This document shows, piece by piece, positions 38,925 to 50,252 of a stretch of 64,000 bases of DNA (positions within the stretch are counted from its first letter, which is position 1; each line of letters begins with the position of its first letter). Below the pieces are notes generated by a model, which made no database searches, had not been told where the DNA came from, and worked only from the letters and a program-made list of their open reading frames with translations. This stretch comes from Talinum fruticosum (taxonomy: Eukaryota; Streptophyta; Magnoliopsida; Caryophyllales; Talinaceae): assembly GCA_021018815.1 (NCBI GenBank), contig JAITYX010000007.1, positions 7,813,001 through 7,877,000 of the forward strand, read 5' to 3'. The position numbers and the translations under genes are program-made.

Positions 38925-40530
38925 GCTATTTTATTATATCAACAGAAAACAAATAAAAACATAAAACGCAAGTATTTAATACAATATCAACCCAAAATAG
39001 AGATTAGGTTATCTTAAATAAAACAGTAAAAAGAAACATATCCTACATAGTATTGTAATATTTATTATAAAAATTCTAAATGGAACTTCAATTGGTCTAC
39101 TGATACTATGATGATGGTCTGAATTTAAAAATTTAAGCAAAATTGATGATACTTTTTATGTGATAATAATGTTACTTTCAAAATAATTTTATACGTATTT
39201 TACATGATAGTTCAAACTTCAAATAGATTATACGTTTTTTTTTTTTTTGTATTAATTTTTGTAGTCATGAGATTCATGTACAGATGACGCATCCAAATAA
39301 TACTTATCTGTATTATTATTTTTTTCCTCCCTTTTTTGACTAAGGTGAGGTTAATCTGGTAACGTTAAGTTCAAAAGGGAAAAAAATCCAACCCTAAAAT
39401 GTTTAGTCTAATCCAATGAAATCCCTTTTTCTAATCCTTAATCTCCCTACTCCCTTTTATCTATTCCTTAATCTCCCTATTTTAAAACTGGAGTTTTTTT
39501 AATCATATTTTAAATTAATATTTAGGATGGGCTGTGTTGAAATGTCATGAGAGCCCAATTAGGTTAAATTTTGGAAGCCCATTTATGTCTTAAAAAGGCC
39601 AGAAATGCAATGGGCAGTCCATTTTCTCAGTCAAGGTCAAGGGGGACTGAAGGAAGGGAAAGGGAATGACTCAACTTAAGCTCCTCCTCCATATCCAACC
39701 ATCCAAGGCATCCCTAGAAAACACAAGCTTAGTTGAATGGTAGAAAATTTACCCGTTAAATTAACTGAATTTTACATATCATAAATGAATAAAAATTTAT
39801 TAATCGAGCCAACTGAACCATTCAGTATTAAAGAAAATTATATTCATTAAGTTGAGACTATACTTGTTAATTTTTTCCACTTAAAATTATTTATAAACAA
39901 AGTAACTAGCTTGAAAAAAAAAGTGACCAAAATTTGCCTAATGATTATCTCAAATTGAAATAAATGCTACTTACTTTTGTTTATCATTAAAAAGGAAAAC
40001 CACCAAAGCATGTGACAGGATTCTTTCTTGTTTAGGTTAATCCATTTTAGGTTTGTGAAAATCACAAATAATTTTATAAGTAAAGTAGATTTTATATATT
40101 TTTTTCACTTGGTGTGCTTAGTATTTATATATTAATTTAATCATAAAATAATAAATTATTCATAAATACTTTTTATATTTCCTCCGACATAGTTGAGATT
40201 GTATTAAAACAATTTTATTACGAGACGTCAATGTCTCGACAACACGCATTTTATTTACGGCCATCATGTTTCACCGCCTACATAAAAAATTACATTTTTT
40301 TAAGACTACTAACGATTGCCATATGATAATTCCTAATCCTATGGTTCAATTTTTTTATTTATTTTATATCAGAATAATTCTTAAAATGAGACCATTTCAT
40401 TTAAGATATACGTTTATAAACATTTTACATTTTAATCATAAAAAATATTATCTCAATTAAAGTGTAATAATTTAATATTATTCTTAGAAAAATATTTGTT
40501 ACAAATATTTTTAAAAAATCAGAAAAATCC
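38925..40530. other. Upstream region of gene A
   Basis: AT-rich DNA without recognisable genes; regulatory elements of gene A presumably lie in its right part. Confidence 0.5.
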
Positions 40531-40537
40531 CCTACCC

Positions 40538-40546
40538 TTATATATA
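40538..40546 (+). promoter_or_regulatory. TATA box of gene A
   Basis: TTATATATA precedes the gene A start codon by about 140 bp and is followed by a CA-rich segment (CACTCACTTCATTG) suited to transcription start about 25-30 bp downstream. Confidence 0.6.
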
Positions 40547-40681
40547 CACTCACTTCATTGTTAATTGATGAGTTGATCTAAGGCATGCCTTTTTTGTTGA
40601 AGAGGCTACATAAATAAATATAAGAGCATAGAGGGGAGGGGGGTCTAATTTTGAGTTTAGCCTTTGAGATTTATCAAAAAA

Positions 40682-43600
40682 ATGCATGGTGAAAAAGCAT
40701 CAATGGAGGCATCAATATTTAATAATACTACCCATGCAGTTCGAGTGCTTTTGGTAGAAGATGATTCAACAACGTTGTCTACCATCATACCCATGCTTGA
40801 ATTGTTTCATTATCAAGGTAATTCATATATAAATACCCATTTCTCCCTATTCTCTTCTACTTTCAATTATTCAATTTACACTAATTTTATTTTAATACAA
40901 CTTTTGATTTTCTATCGAATTTGTTTTTTGAAAATTATTCACTCCCTCTTCTTATTTTCACGATTTGAGATTTTTAGGAGTTTTTCCCCTTTCATTAGGA
41001 AGTACAAATTGTACTATAAAGTAAACTGCTCTATAGTTTTATCGGCTTCATATTTTTATTTGTTCCCTTTTTATCTTCTTTTGCCTCAAATTTATATACC
41101 TTACAAGTGTTTAAAATGGGATTGTTTAAGCGTTTTTGTTGCTAGAATCATATACCCTTTGTACTCTATAAATCGATAAATATTCTTAGATAATTGATAT
41201 CGAGACTAGTTCTATCTATGATCAAAGTAGGTTTTTGCCCTTTGTTTTCAGCAATCCCCCCCCATTTCATTTGTTTTCATTGATTTGATCCAAGATCTAC
41301 TACATACACATACCATACGAGTTTGGTGCTTCATTTGTGTTGAAGATTACTATATGGACAACTCCTTTTTGCTTGAAATTGATAAAATAGTTGGTTGGCT
41401 AAATTTGTGCTAATAATTATAAATCTAACAAGTCAACAAGAAGACCTAAAGTGGTGAATAGAAGCTTTTTTAAAAAAAAAACAAAAAAATTTTGTTTCGA
41501 CCAGATTCTCATAATTAATTAGTTAGATATCATTAGAGAAAACAAAAATTTATCGTCGGAACTTTTTTGTTGGAGGATACATTTTAAATTGTTGTCTAGA
41601 ATAGGGATCGTATCGGCGCGGTATTGTTTTCCTTTAAATTTACGTTATTTCCTCTAAAAGTTATGTTTATCCTTGTTTATTAATTAATTAATTAATTAAT
41701 TTTTTTGGGTATAATGTGACAGTTGTTGTAGCCAAAACCACCCTTGAGGCAATGTCGATCCTCCGCCTGAATCATGAGTCCTTCGATGTTGTACTTTCAG
41801 ATTTACAAATCTCTACGAACAATGCCCTTGCCTTTCAAAAGCAAGTTGAAGATGACTTTCATATCCCAGTTGTTTGTAAGATATGTATTCTTTTTAAATT
41901 TTGCATCTATTAATTATCGTAACTTGTTAGCCAATTTTTATAGTTCGTCTTAACTTTTGATTAAGATCGTCAAAAAAAAAGAAAAAAATTATCATGGAAT
42001 TATATGTTAGCCTGCAACTTTATCAAACGGCTATTAAGTAAATGTTATGTCAAGTGTTATAATACTTATCGCAAGTCCGTATGAGTTAAGAATTTGCATA
42101 AATTTTAACCACTTTGTTCTCTTGTATATGATAAAAATCAGAGAATATAAAATGAAAGTTTCATACTAACTAGAATGGGCAGGAAAGGAATTTTTTCATT
42201 ATATTTAATTTAATTATGGTATATATTAATCATAAATTGATTGGATGCAGTGATGTCTACCAATGATAGTACAGACATTCTCTTGGGAAGTTGGAAAGAT
42301 GGACCTCCTTTCTTCATTGAAAAACCACCAACAGCAGATGACCTCAAGAAAGTCAAGCAGTATGTGTTTTCAAGGAAAAAGGGTAATAATGTAATTCACT
42401 TCAAGGGCTATAATATTATCTGCTGTGTAAAATAATAACTGATGATCAATCCAATGTTTTCTGCAATGAAGAAACACAATCTCTAAACTATCTGAAGAGG
42501 AGGTTGCTGGAAGATGATGTTGAAGAGAGGGTTGAAGAGGAGGATTATGCCACTTTCAACCCTAAAAACCCAAATTAACTTGGACCACTGCATTGCACAA
42601 TAAGTTCTTGGAGGCCATAAATGCTATTGGCCTTGATAGTAAGTGATCAAATTAAATTTCACTGCATCATTAATATTATATACGAATAATTATAGTCAAT
42701 GATTTTCACTCATTATACGTACCTACGTATATTTGTCGTGTTATACTTTTAATTAATGTAGGGGCTGTTCCAAAAAGATATTGGAGTACATGAATGTTCC
42801 GGGATTAACTCGAGTAAATATAGCTAGTCATTTACAGGTACATATGCTTTCCTCGAATCACGCATGAATATTAATTAAATTTATCTGTCAAAATTGTTGC
42901 AACTTTTTTTCGTTGTTTTTCTCATAAGCTTGTCTATTCATTGATATAAAACACTCATTTTAGTAATCACATGTTATAACACATTGATATTGCAGAAATA
43001 TCGACTTTATCTGAGACGGCTTTGTGAAGCGACTGGCTCCATGGATCATGGGATGCCACAAAATTGGAATGAGAGTCCATTTAGGTCAACATTCTTTTGG
43101 AACCAATTACACACTTTTGCTAACAACTCCTCATTGAATTATGCCAGTTCAAGCAATCTAGAGACACAAGTGCTAGCAAGGGCATTTGTCTCCAAAACTA
43201 GTAATAATCATGGAGAGAATAACACCAATATGTCTCCTGTGAACCCTCCCTTTACCCGACTTGAAGGGTTGAGTACTCAACCAAGCAACAACTATAACCC
43301 CCGGTAAATATTTTAGAGAGTTCATATGCAATTTTTGAGCCGAACAACTTTTCTAGCAACATAAACAGTCACAATAATCCTACCTCCTATATACAGAACA
43401 GTGGTAACCCCAATAATGCTAATCAAGGAGATTTTACTGGACTGTTTGACTTAGCAAATGACATGAACGACGAGTTTATGGCTTTTCTTGGTGAAGAAGG
43501 AAATCAAGGTGATATTTCTTCTTTCTTCAATGACAATGGGTTGGAGATGGGGAACAATGTTGTGAATAGTGACATTCAACAAGGAGCCCTTAACAATGAC

Positions 43601-45649
43601 CAAATAGTTGGGAATCCTTTTGATGAGAATGCTGTGACAATGCCCACAATCGATGATAACCAAGTCACTGATTTTGTGGATCAAGGTTTGAATACTATGT
43701 CTATGCCCACCCTCAACAATCACCAAATTGCTGAGAATATTGCTTTTGTGGAGCCAACTCCTGTGACCTTGTCCAACTTGGACAACAATATTTCTGCTCA
43801 AGAAGTGCCCCTCGGAAGTTCTGATACAATTCTTTCGGCACAAACTAAGCCTGCACAGGTACGTTATATAATTTTTTACAGGTGTATATAGGCTTACTTA
43901 ATTTGTACTAACAAAACCGATCGTTTTTATTCTTAAATTCTCTAATGCTTTTCGTTAAATTGTGTTGCATCATATTAGTATACGTTATGTATCCCCTCTA
44001 TTATTATATTTAGAATAAAATTATTAATTTCGTCGAGTCATATCTTGTTATTTGGTGCTAAGTAATCTTATGCATTTATTTTACAACACAACCACACCTG
44101 ATGCCCTTCATTTGAATTTTGTATCACTTGACAGGAGGTGCAAAACTCTGACTTCTCCAATATATCACCAATTCTTCTCCAAGACTGGGCATCCAAAAAT
44201 CTAGATGAATTTTCCCTGGTATGTCTCATATCCCCCCTCCTCCAAAAAAAACAAAAAATAGGCCCTTAGTTCCCTTGCTTATATATGCTTTAATTTTTTG
44301 TCTGAGTGAAAATACATTTCTTTGAATTTATTTAGCCCTGTTCCTGGTCTTAGTATAGTTAGTAACTTAGTATATATCCACAGCAATTCTAGTAGAACAT
44401 TTTTTTTTGAGAGCATGTGAACAATTTTTTTACTCTTTCACTCTCTATGATCTTTTGCCCACATGAGCAACCACATATGTAATAAGAATGAGTTTTCCAA
44501 TCCAAATAGTATGATAATGTAGCGGTTGAGAAAATTAGCGATTCATTAAGCCAATTGATATCTTTTAACTCACTCTTATTACATATCTATATTAGTGTGT
44601 AAGCTCGTAGAAATAAGATTTTCTTTATTTAAATCTGTTGGGAAATAAGCCTCACTGTATTAAATATAAAATTTAGAGCAAAAAAGCGGAAGCAATTTGG
44701 ATGACAAAATAATATCAAAAATGAGTTGAAAATTGACAAATAGAGATAAGACAAGGATTTAACGTGGAAACCCAACTCGGTAACAACCACGGGCAACACA
44801 AGCACAATAAATCCACTATTAATGAGAAAGTACAGGAACGATATTAAACCCGAGACCTTCCCAAAATCTGAAATATCCCAATCTCACAACACTCTCCTCA
44901 CACTGACATTCTTCAACAGATTCTCACTAATTGGCTCTCCCTAATTGGAATTTCCTCTAATTAAAACTTATTCTTTTAAAGAGATTTATCATCTAGTTAG
45001 GCTTACAATGAGATGCCTTTGATCTACCTAGGCTTATTAAGAGACATCCCCCAATAACTCTTACCTGGGTGGTCCACTCACCCAACAATTGTTTTCTCCC
45101 TTACATGTTTCACCCATACTCTCAAGGTGAACACAACTCTTCCTTTAAATAGAAAAAAAAAAAAAACAACTAAAGACCTACATTGACTCTCATTGCATTT
45201 ACAAGGCAATAAACCGAGCAATCAAAAACGGATGAAAACGGACAGAAACGAGCAGCAGGTGAAGGGACACGACCAACTCATCCGTGCCTCCATGTCTCCT
45301 GACACGGGCTGCCTGTGTTTGTTGTTGCCTTAACCTTTGCTTCTTCGTGATTGTTGTTGTCTGGCCGAAATGTACATGCTCTTTTCCCCTTGAGTCGTGC
45401 AAGATGTTCCAAGCCTTGAACTTGATTTTAGGCCATCACCAAACAGAATCTCAATGAATTCTATTAATTAGACAGGATCCAGAAACTAGGAGTTGTTTGT
45501 GCTCGAAACATGAATTAGAGATGTTCTTATGATTAATGACATCTCACTGTCTCTATCTCTCTCTTGTTTTGCAGGATGTCATCGATGATCTGGTCTCTTT
45601 CCTGCCAAGCTTCGATGAGAACAATGGAGGTAACAATCAATTGCCATGA
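40682..45649 (+). CDS. Gene A: type-B response regulator (ARR-B-like), frame-broken
   Basis: This is a putative phosphorelay transcription factor with a receiver and a GARP Myb-like DNA-binding domain, the class that acts in the nucleus downstream of cytokinin histidine kinases. Exons: 40,682-40,817; 41,723-41,875; 42,251-42,382; 42,472-42,638; 42,762-42,837; 42,996-43,858; 44,135-44,218; 45,575-45,649, all GT-AG. The receiver (about residues 20-135) keeps acidic E26/D27, phospho-acceptor D72 (VVLSDLQ) and K121 (FIEKPP). GARP covers about residues 173-232 (KLTWTTALHNKF, then VPGLTRVNIASHLQKYRLYL). The C-terminus is Asn-rich and acidic. As read it is frameshifted at A5 (42,564-42,568), A5 (42,772-42,776) and C5 (43,298-43,302). 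One extra base in each gives exactly 563 codons including stop. It could be a true pseudogene; assembly error seems likelier. The last intron contains an LTR-like insertion. Confidence 0.88.
44636..45445. mobile_element. LTR-like insertion in last intron of gene A
   Basis: It is bounded by TGTTGGG and CCAAACA (imperfect inverted ends) and flanked by AAATC (44,631-44,635) and GAATC (45,446-45,450), a 5-bp target duplication with one mismatch. It contains GGATTTAACGTGGAAACCC, a motif frequent in plant LTR elements. It has no coding capacity, so it is a solo LTR or a TRIM-like element. It enlarges the intron between exons 7 and 8 to about 1.36 kb, against 117 bp in gene B. Confidence 0.65.
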
Positions 45650-46164
45650 CCAGCAAATTGTTATCCAGAATCGTATTGAGAGATCGATATTCTGCTCATG
45701 GTTTATGTATAAGCTCATCGATGGAACATAGAGAAATTTGACTCTCTTTCTCTCTGTCTCAAACTATGTATAAGAGATTGTTGTGGGATCTTTTCAGACA
45801 CTCATCATATTTGCATCTACATAGTGCTCAAACTTCATAATGGATCGAGTACTGTTTGTTTAATTTCCCGGCCGCTCACCCTGGTTCTTCTCCTCCTTTT
45901 TGGTTTTTCTTTTATAGCATACATATTTTGCTGGATACAAAACCCAAATCTGTTGCATGTAAATTAGCTGAAAAATAGTTATTCTAGGAGTCCATCTCAC
46001 CTTTATAACACTTTAGTAAGATGACCTCACCCAAAAATTTGTATTGAATGATTAGCAGTATAACATGTGACGACACAATGAATGTCAATAAATATCTTAT
46101 GTTAAAAGATATTATTCATCTCACAAAAATAAACCCCACTTTTTACATATGTCAATCGCCTTTC
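45650..46164. other. 3' flank of gene A
   Basis: This holds the probable 3' untranslated region (to about 46.0 kb); nothing else is recognised. Confidence 0.5.
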
Positions 46165-46830
46165 TTCAAGGCATGCGTGGTAGTGGCCAGAGAGGAGGAG
46201 GACTCAGCCTCCAGCTACCAGGTCTCTCTCGGCCCCGTTGACGGCTTCAGCAGGGACTGACGTGATAAGACAGAGAGCCTTGAGCTGTGCCCGATGGTAG
46301 ACTCGCTAAAAGTGTTTTCATACCTGAATTAATATATGTGGGAGGTGAACTAAGAGCGGTAGGCAGCCCTTGCCCCCTATCTCGGTGTCCCATGGGGGAC
46401 TGTACACATGCGTCTTCCGCACTTTAAAAAGGATCAGTTGATCATAAGTTCTCCCGTGTAGGTATTTGACCATCAAATACTGACTTTTAAATTCTTCTTA
46501 CATAACATAAAAGCTTTTTTAAATATCGTGTTTTCAAAAATTTTATTTTTTAACATAAAAGCTCTTTTCTATCTAGGTGTGAGCCATGATTCTCTGGGAG
46601 TTACCTAGTCGAAAGGGGCTAGAATCAAACTTTTGTCAAGTCCATTAAATCTTTTATTATGGGTGCACCACCTAGGGTTCCCTTTGGGTTGACTTCGGGC
46701 CAGCCATGCTGCTCAAGGTAGGCACGAAGCCTTTCCCACACTTCGGAATGGAAGTGCTAGAGGAACCCTTCATAGGCAAAGATTCAATGCTCTCAGGTCT
46801 ATCTACAGCCCACGCCCCCTTAGCTACTTG
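46165..46830. other. GC-richer segment, possible organelle-derived insert
   Basis: 46,165-46,440 and 46,570-46,830 are clearly more GC-rich than the flanking sequence and lack plant nuclear coding features. They resemble organelle intron or spacer DNA in composition (for example AGCGGTAGGCAGCCCTTGCC and CTCGGTGTCCCATGGGGGAC). The two blocks are separated by an AT-rich stretch with a repeated AACATAAAAGCT motif. The organelle origin is inference from composition and general impression only. Confidence 0.35.
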
Positions 46831-47348
46831 TACAAAAAAACTCATTTTAATTGTCGTAGCTGTTTTTTTATAACATAATGTAGAGGAGAGATCAACATAT
46901 GTGTTGCAAGAATAAGAAATTTAGATTTTGATTATTTTACCATTTTAAATTAGTTCTAATAAATGTCATATTTGCACTATTTTTTTTAAATTTTATCTTA
47001 ATTTTTTTAAAATTATTTTATTTATTTTAAATATATTTTTCTAATTTTTTTAATTTTTCTTATTTTGAAGATTTTTTTCATCTTATTCCTTATTCATAAT
47101 ATAAATTTATAAATAAAGGGTAAAAATATTTTTAAAATATAAGGGAAATATTACTCCAACCAAACTAATACTTTAGATCTTACCACAGAAAACAATAATA
47201 TTTCTCTCTAAGACTAATAGTTTAATTGTTTTTGCTAAATTATATGGTTTTTTGGTCCTTATTAATGCTACCTATCTCACCTAGAAACCTAGAAATTTGA
47301 TCTATTTGGTTCATCGAACAATTAAATATGAGATTAATTATCCCCCTA

Positions 47349-47430
<82 letters not shown>

Positions 47431-48310
47431 TGTGAACGATGCACAAATGATAATACAATATAATAAAAAGTAAAAAAAATTAAATGTTTCATATAAATAA
47501 AACTGCAAAAGTTATTTTCAAAATATATGGACTAAATAATTACTTCACTGAAAAAAAACATATTTCTCCTGAATAGTTTGAGATATATTCATCATTTCCA
47601 TATGCAATTTTTATATATCATACTTGAGGAATTGTATTTTTCCTCTTCATGTCACATGATACAGAAATGTACAACATTAGAAAGAAATTGCCAGCTATTT
47701 CTCAATGTCACAAAACTTGATCCAAGCAAGTTATTTATTTTTACAGGCTCCTTCAAATTGTGATATTGAGGAGCGTGGAAATAAAATGGCAAGTGCCAGT
47801 CAGATTTACTTAATACTGATCAAATTTATTAAATGAATTATTTCTTTTAAAATTTATCAAAAAAAATTGCAGATAAATGACCAAACTTTAATCAGTAATA
47901 ATTTTTTTATGGTTATAAAAATTACAAAAAGGAAATCCACCAAAGCACAGGCTAGATAATTTCCCATTTTGACAAATTTTAGATAAATTCAACTTAAATT
48001 TCTAGGAAACCACCACCTACTCAAATTAACCATTAAAAAAATTATTTCTGATTTTTCTCACCCTTGTTTTTGGGTAGAGTGTCTCTATTTAACCTTAAAA
48101 TTAACAAAATTTGGGCACGAGCCTTTATCTTAAATATAAAAATCAATGATTTATAATTAAAATTTTTGTAACGTACATAAACTCAAAAAAAAAAAGGAAA
48201 AAAACCTAGTAAAGCTGTAGCTAGGCTATCAGAAAATTAAAATAATAAAATATGTAGCCCATAAAACATTTAATTAATTTTTTAATGAGTTAATCTATGG
48301 TATCTCCTCA
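46831..48310. other. Intergenic DNA between genes A and B
   Basis: Very AT-rich. It holds a 75-bp AT repeat (47,352-47,426) and no recognisable gene. Confidence 0.6.
47352..47426. repeat. (AT)n microsatellite
   Basis: A pure AT dinucleotide repeat of about 37 units, upstream of gene B. Confidence 0.97.
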
Positions 48311-48311
48311 T

Positions 48312-48320
48312 CTATAAATA
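48312..48320 (+). promoter_or_regulatory. TATA box of gene B
   Basis: CTATAAATA lies about 55-60 bp upstream of the gene B start codon, implying a very short 5' untranslated region of roughly 30 bases. Confidence 0.65.
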
Positions 48321-48372
48321 AGCTAATTAACGTGGCCTAATCCTTGAAGGCTTAATTGAGGGACATAAAAAA

Positions 48373-50196
48373 ATGAGTGGAGAAAGAGTTCCTTTAGGAG
48401 TGACAATGGCTAGCATTATTCGAATCCTACTTGTTGATGGTGATCCAACATATCTTCCTATCACTACATCCATGCTTCAATTATTTGATTTTCAAGGTAT
48501 AAAATTATAACCCTCATTTTATTTTTGTATAAAAAAATTTTCCTTTTGCATTTTAACCATGAGTAATTCTTTTGTTATTTTGAAATGATTTTGTTTTTCT
48601 TTATGATGTTTTAGTCCGTTTTGGTTGATGGAATCATTGTAATTTTACACTAAATGAATATCTATAACGTGTTATTTTTAAGGATTTTATCCGTATCTAC
48701 TCATAAGTTATGTTGTTTGCCATTGAATGTCATTACTTTTACCCAAATTTTTCCATTCTAATTAGTTTGTATAACTTTATGTCAAGATCTACATTCTAGT
48801 TCAATTCAACACTTTATTTTTCCTTCTTTTTGATACGAGTTTTAACGAAGAAAATTTGGTTGGTAATCCAGTTCACCTTTTTATTAGCAAATGGGTTTTT
48901 CTTTTCTCTAAAAACCAAAAAGAAAAAACTTTTTAAGAAAAACCCTTGTTAATCTTTTTTCTTTTTAACATTTTTGTTTTTAGTCGATTATATGTACTAA
49001 CAATTGCAGGTTTTACCTACCAGCGATGAGGTTCAAGTCAAAAGAGAGGGGACTGTCCCCGATATTTTTTTAAAGAAAAAGAAAAAATGAAAGCAGCTTA
49101 TACATTTAACATTAGTGTGGGAATTAGAGGGAAATAAAACAAGACATGGGAGAAAATCTTTTCAGTTGCCATGATTTTCATTTGTCTGTTCAAGTTGTCC
49201 AATTATTGTTTTATATAATATTCAATTATTTTAACTGGCAAAAAGTTTCACACAAATGAAAGCTCTATGTTAATTATTAAATAAAAAAGCTTTAAAAAAT
49301 TTTGGTTTAAATTTTATATACCTGTTGATCTTGTTAATCTTCTTATTCTAAAATTAAAGGAGATCGGGCGCAGATTAATCTTTTATATGTGGGAATATAT
49401 ATTGAATAGATCTATACATATATATATTCTCCTCACGTTAGTTAGAATCTTAGATAGCACGTAAGATAATGAGGAAATATCATTCATTCTCTTTTTCTTT
49501 TTTAAAAAATAGTTAGATATAACGGTTTACGTGTCTCTCTTACAACAAAGTAGAAAAATGACCTAATAGATTCGTGCTAGATCTCATGCATAGATTTCTT
49601 CATTTTCATACATGATTCTGCATTTCATATTTTTTCACCAAGATTTATTTCCTGAATGTTATAAATTTATAATATTCCTGATTATATTTTTTTATACATA
49701 ATTTTGCAGTTTATATAGCTAAGAACCCTTTGGAGGCACTGTCACTTCTGCGGTTGTATCAAACTTCACTCCATTTCGACATTGTACTCACAGATCTACA
49801 AATGTCGATGATGAATGCCCTCGAGTTCCGAAAGCTAGTTGATCAAAAGTTTCATATCCCAGTTATCTGTAAGATTTTTCCCTTAATTTTCAGAATTTTT
49901 TCGATCTAGATTAAATTTATAGAATTTGTCTCTTTTTTTGTGTGTAAAAGGATGTATAAAAGTCGATATAGTTTAGATTTTTGAGTCATATATTTTCTTG
50001 AACTGATATATCGACTTGAGTTACAGGTGGATCAATTAGTTGGACATATCTGTATCCAATTATCTATTAGCTAAATATTTAGTAATATATATATAATTTA
50101 AAATTTTATTACAAAATATAATTTGAAAAATATATAATTATGATAGGATTTTAAAATAATTTAAAATGACACTCATAAAAATTAATTTATATACAA

Positions 50197-50252
<56 letters not shown>

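Noticed and set aside
40664..40681. Upstream extension of gene A start
   Set aside because: It would need a TTG start; the ATG at 40,682 fits the TATA distance and the family N-terminus better.
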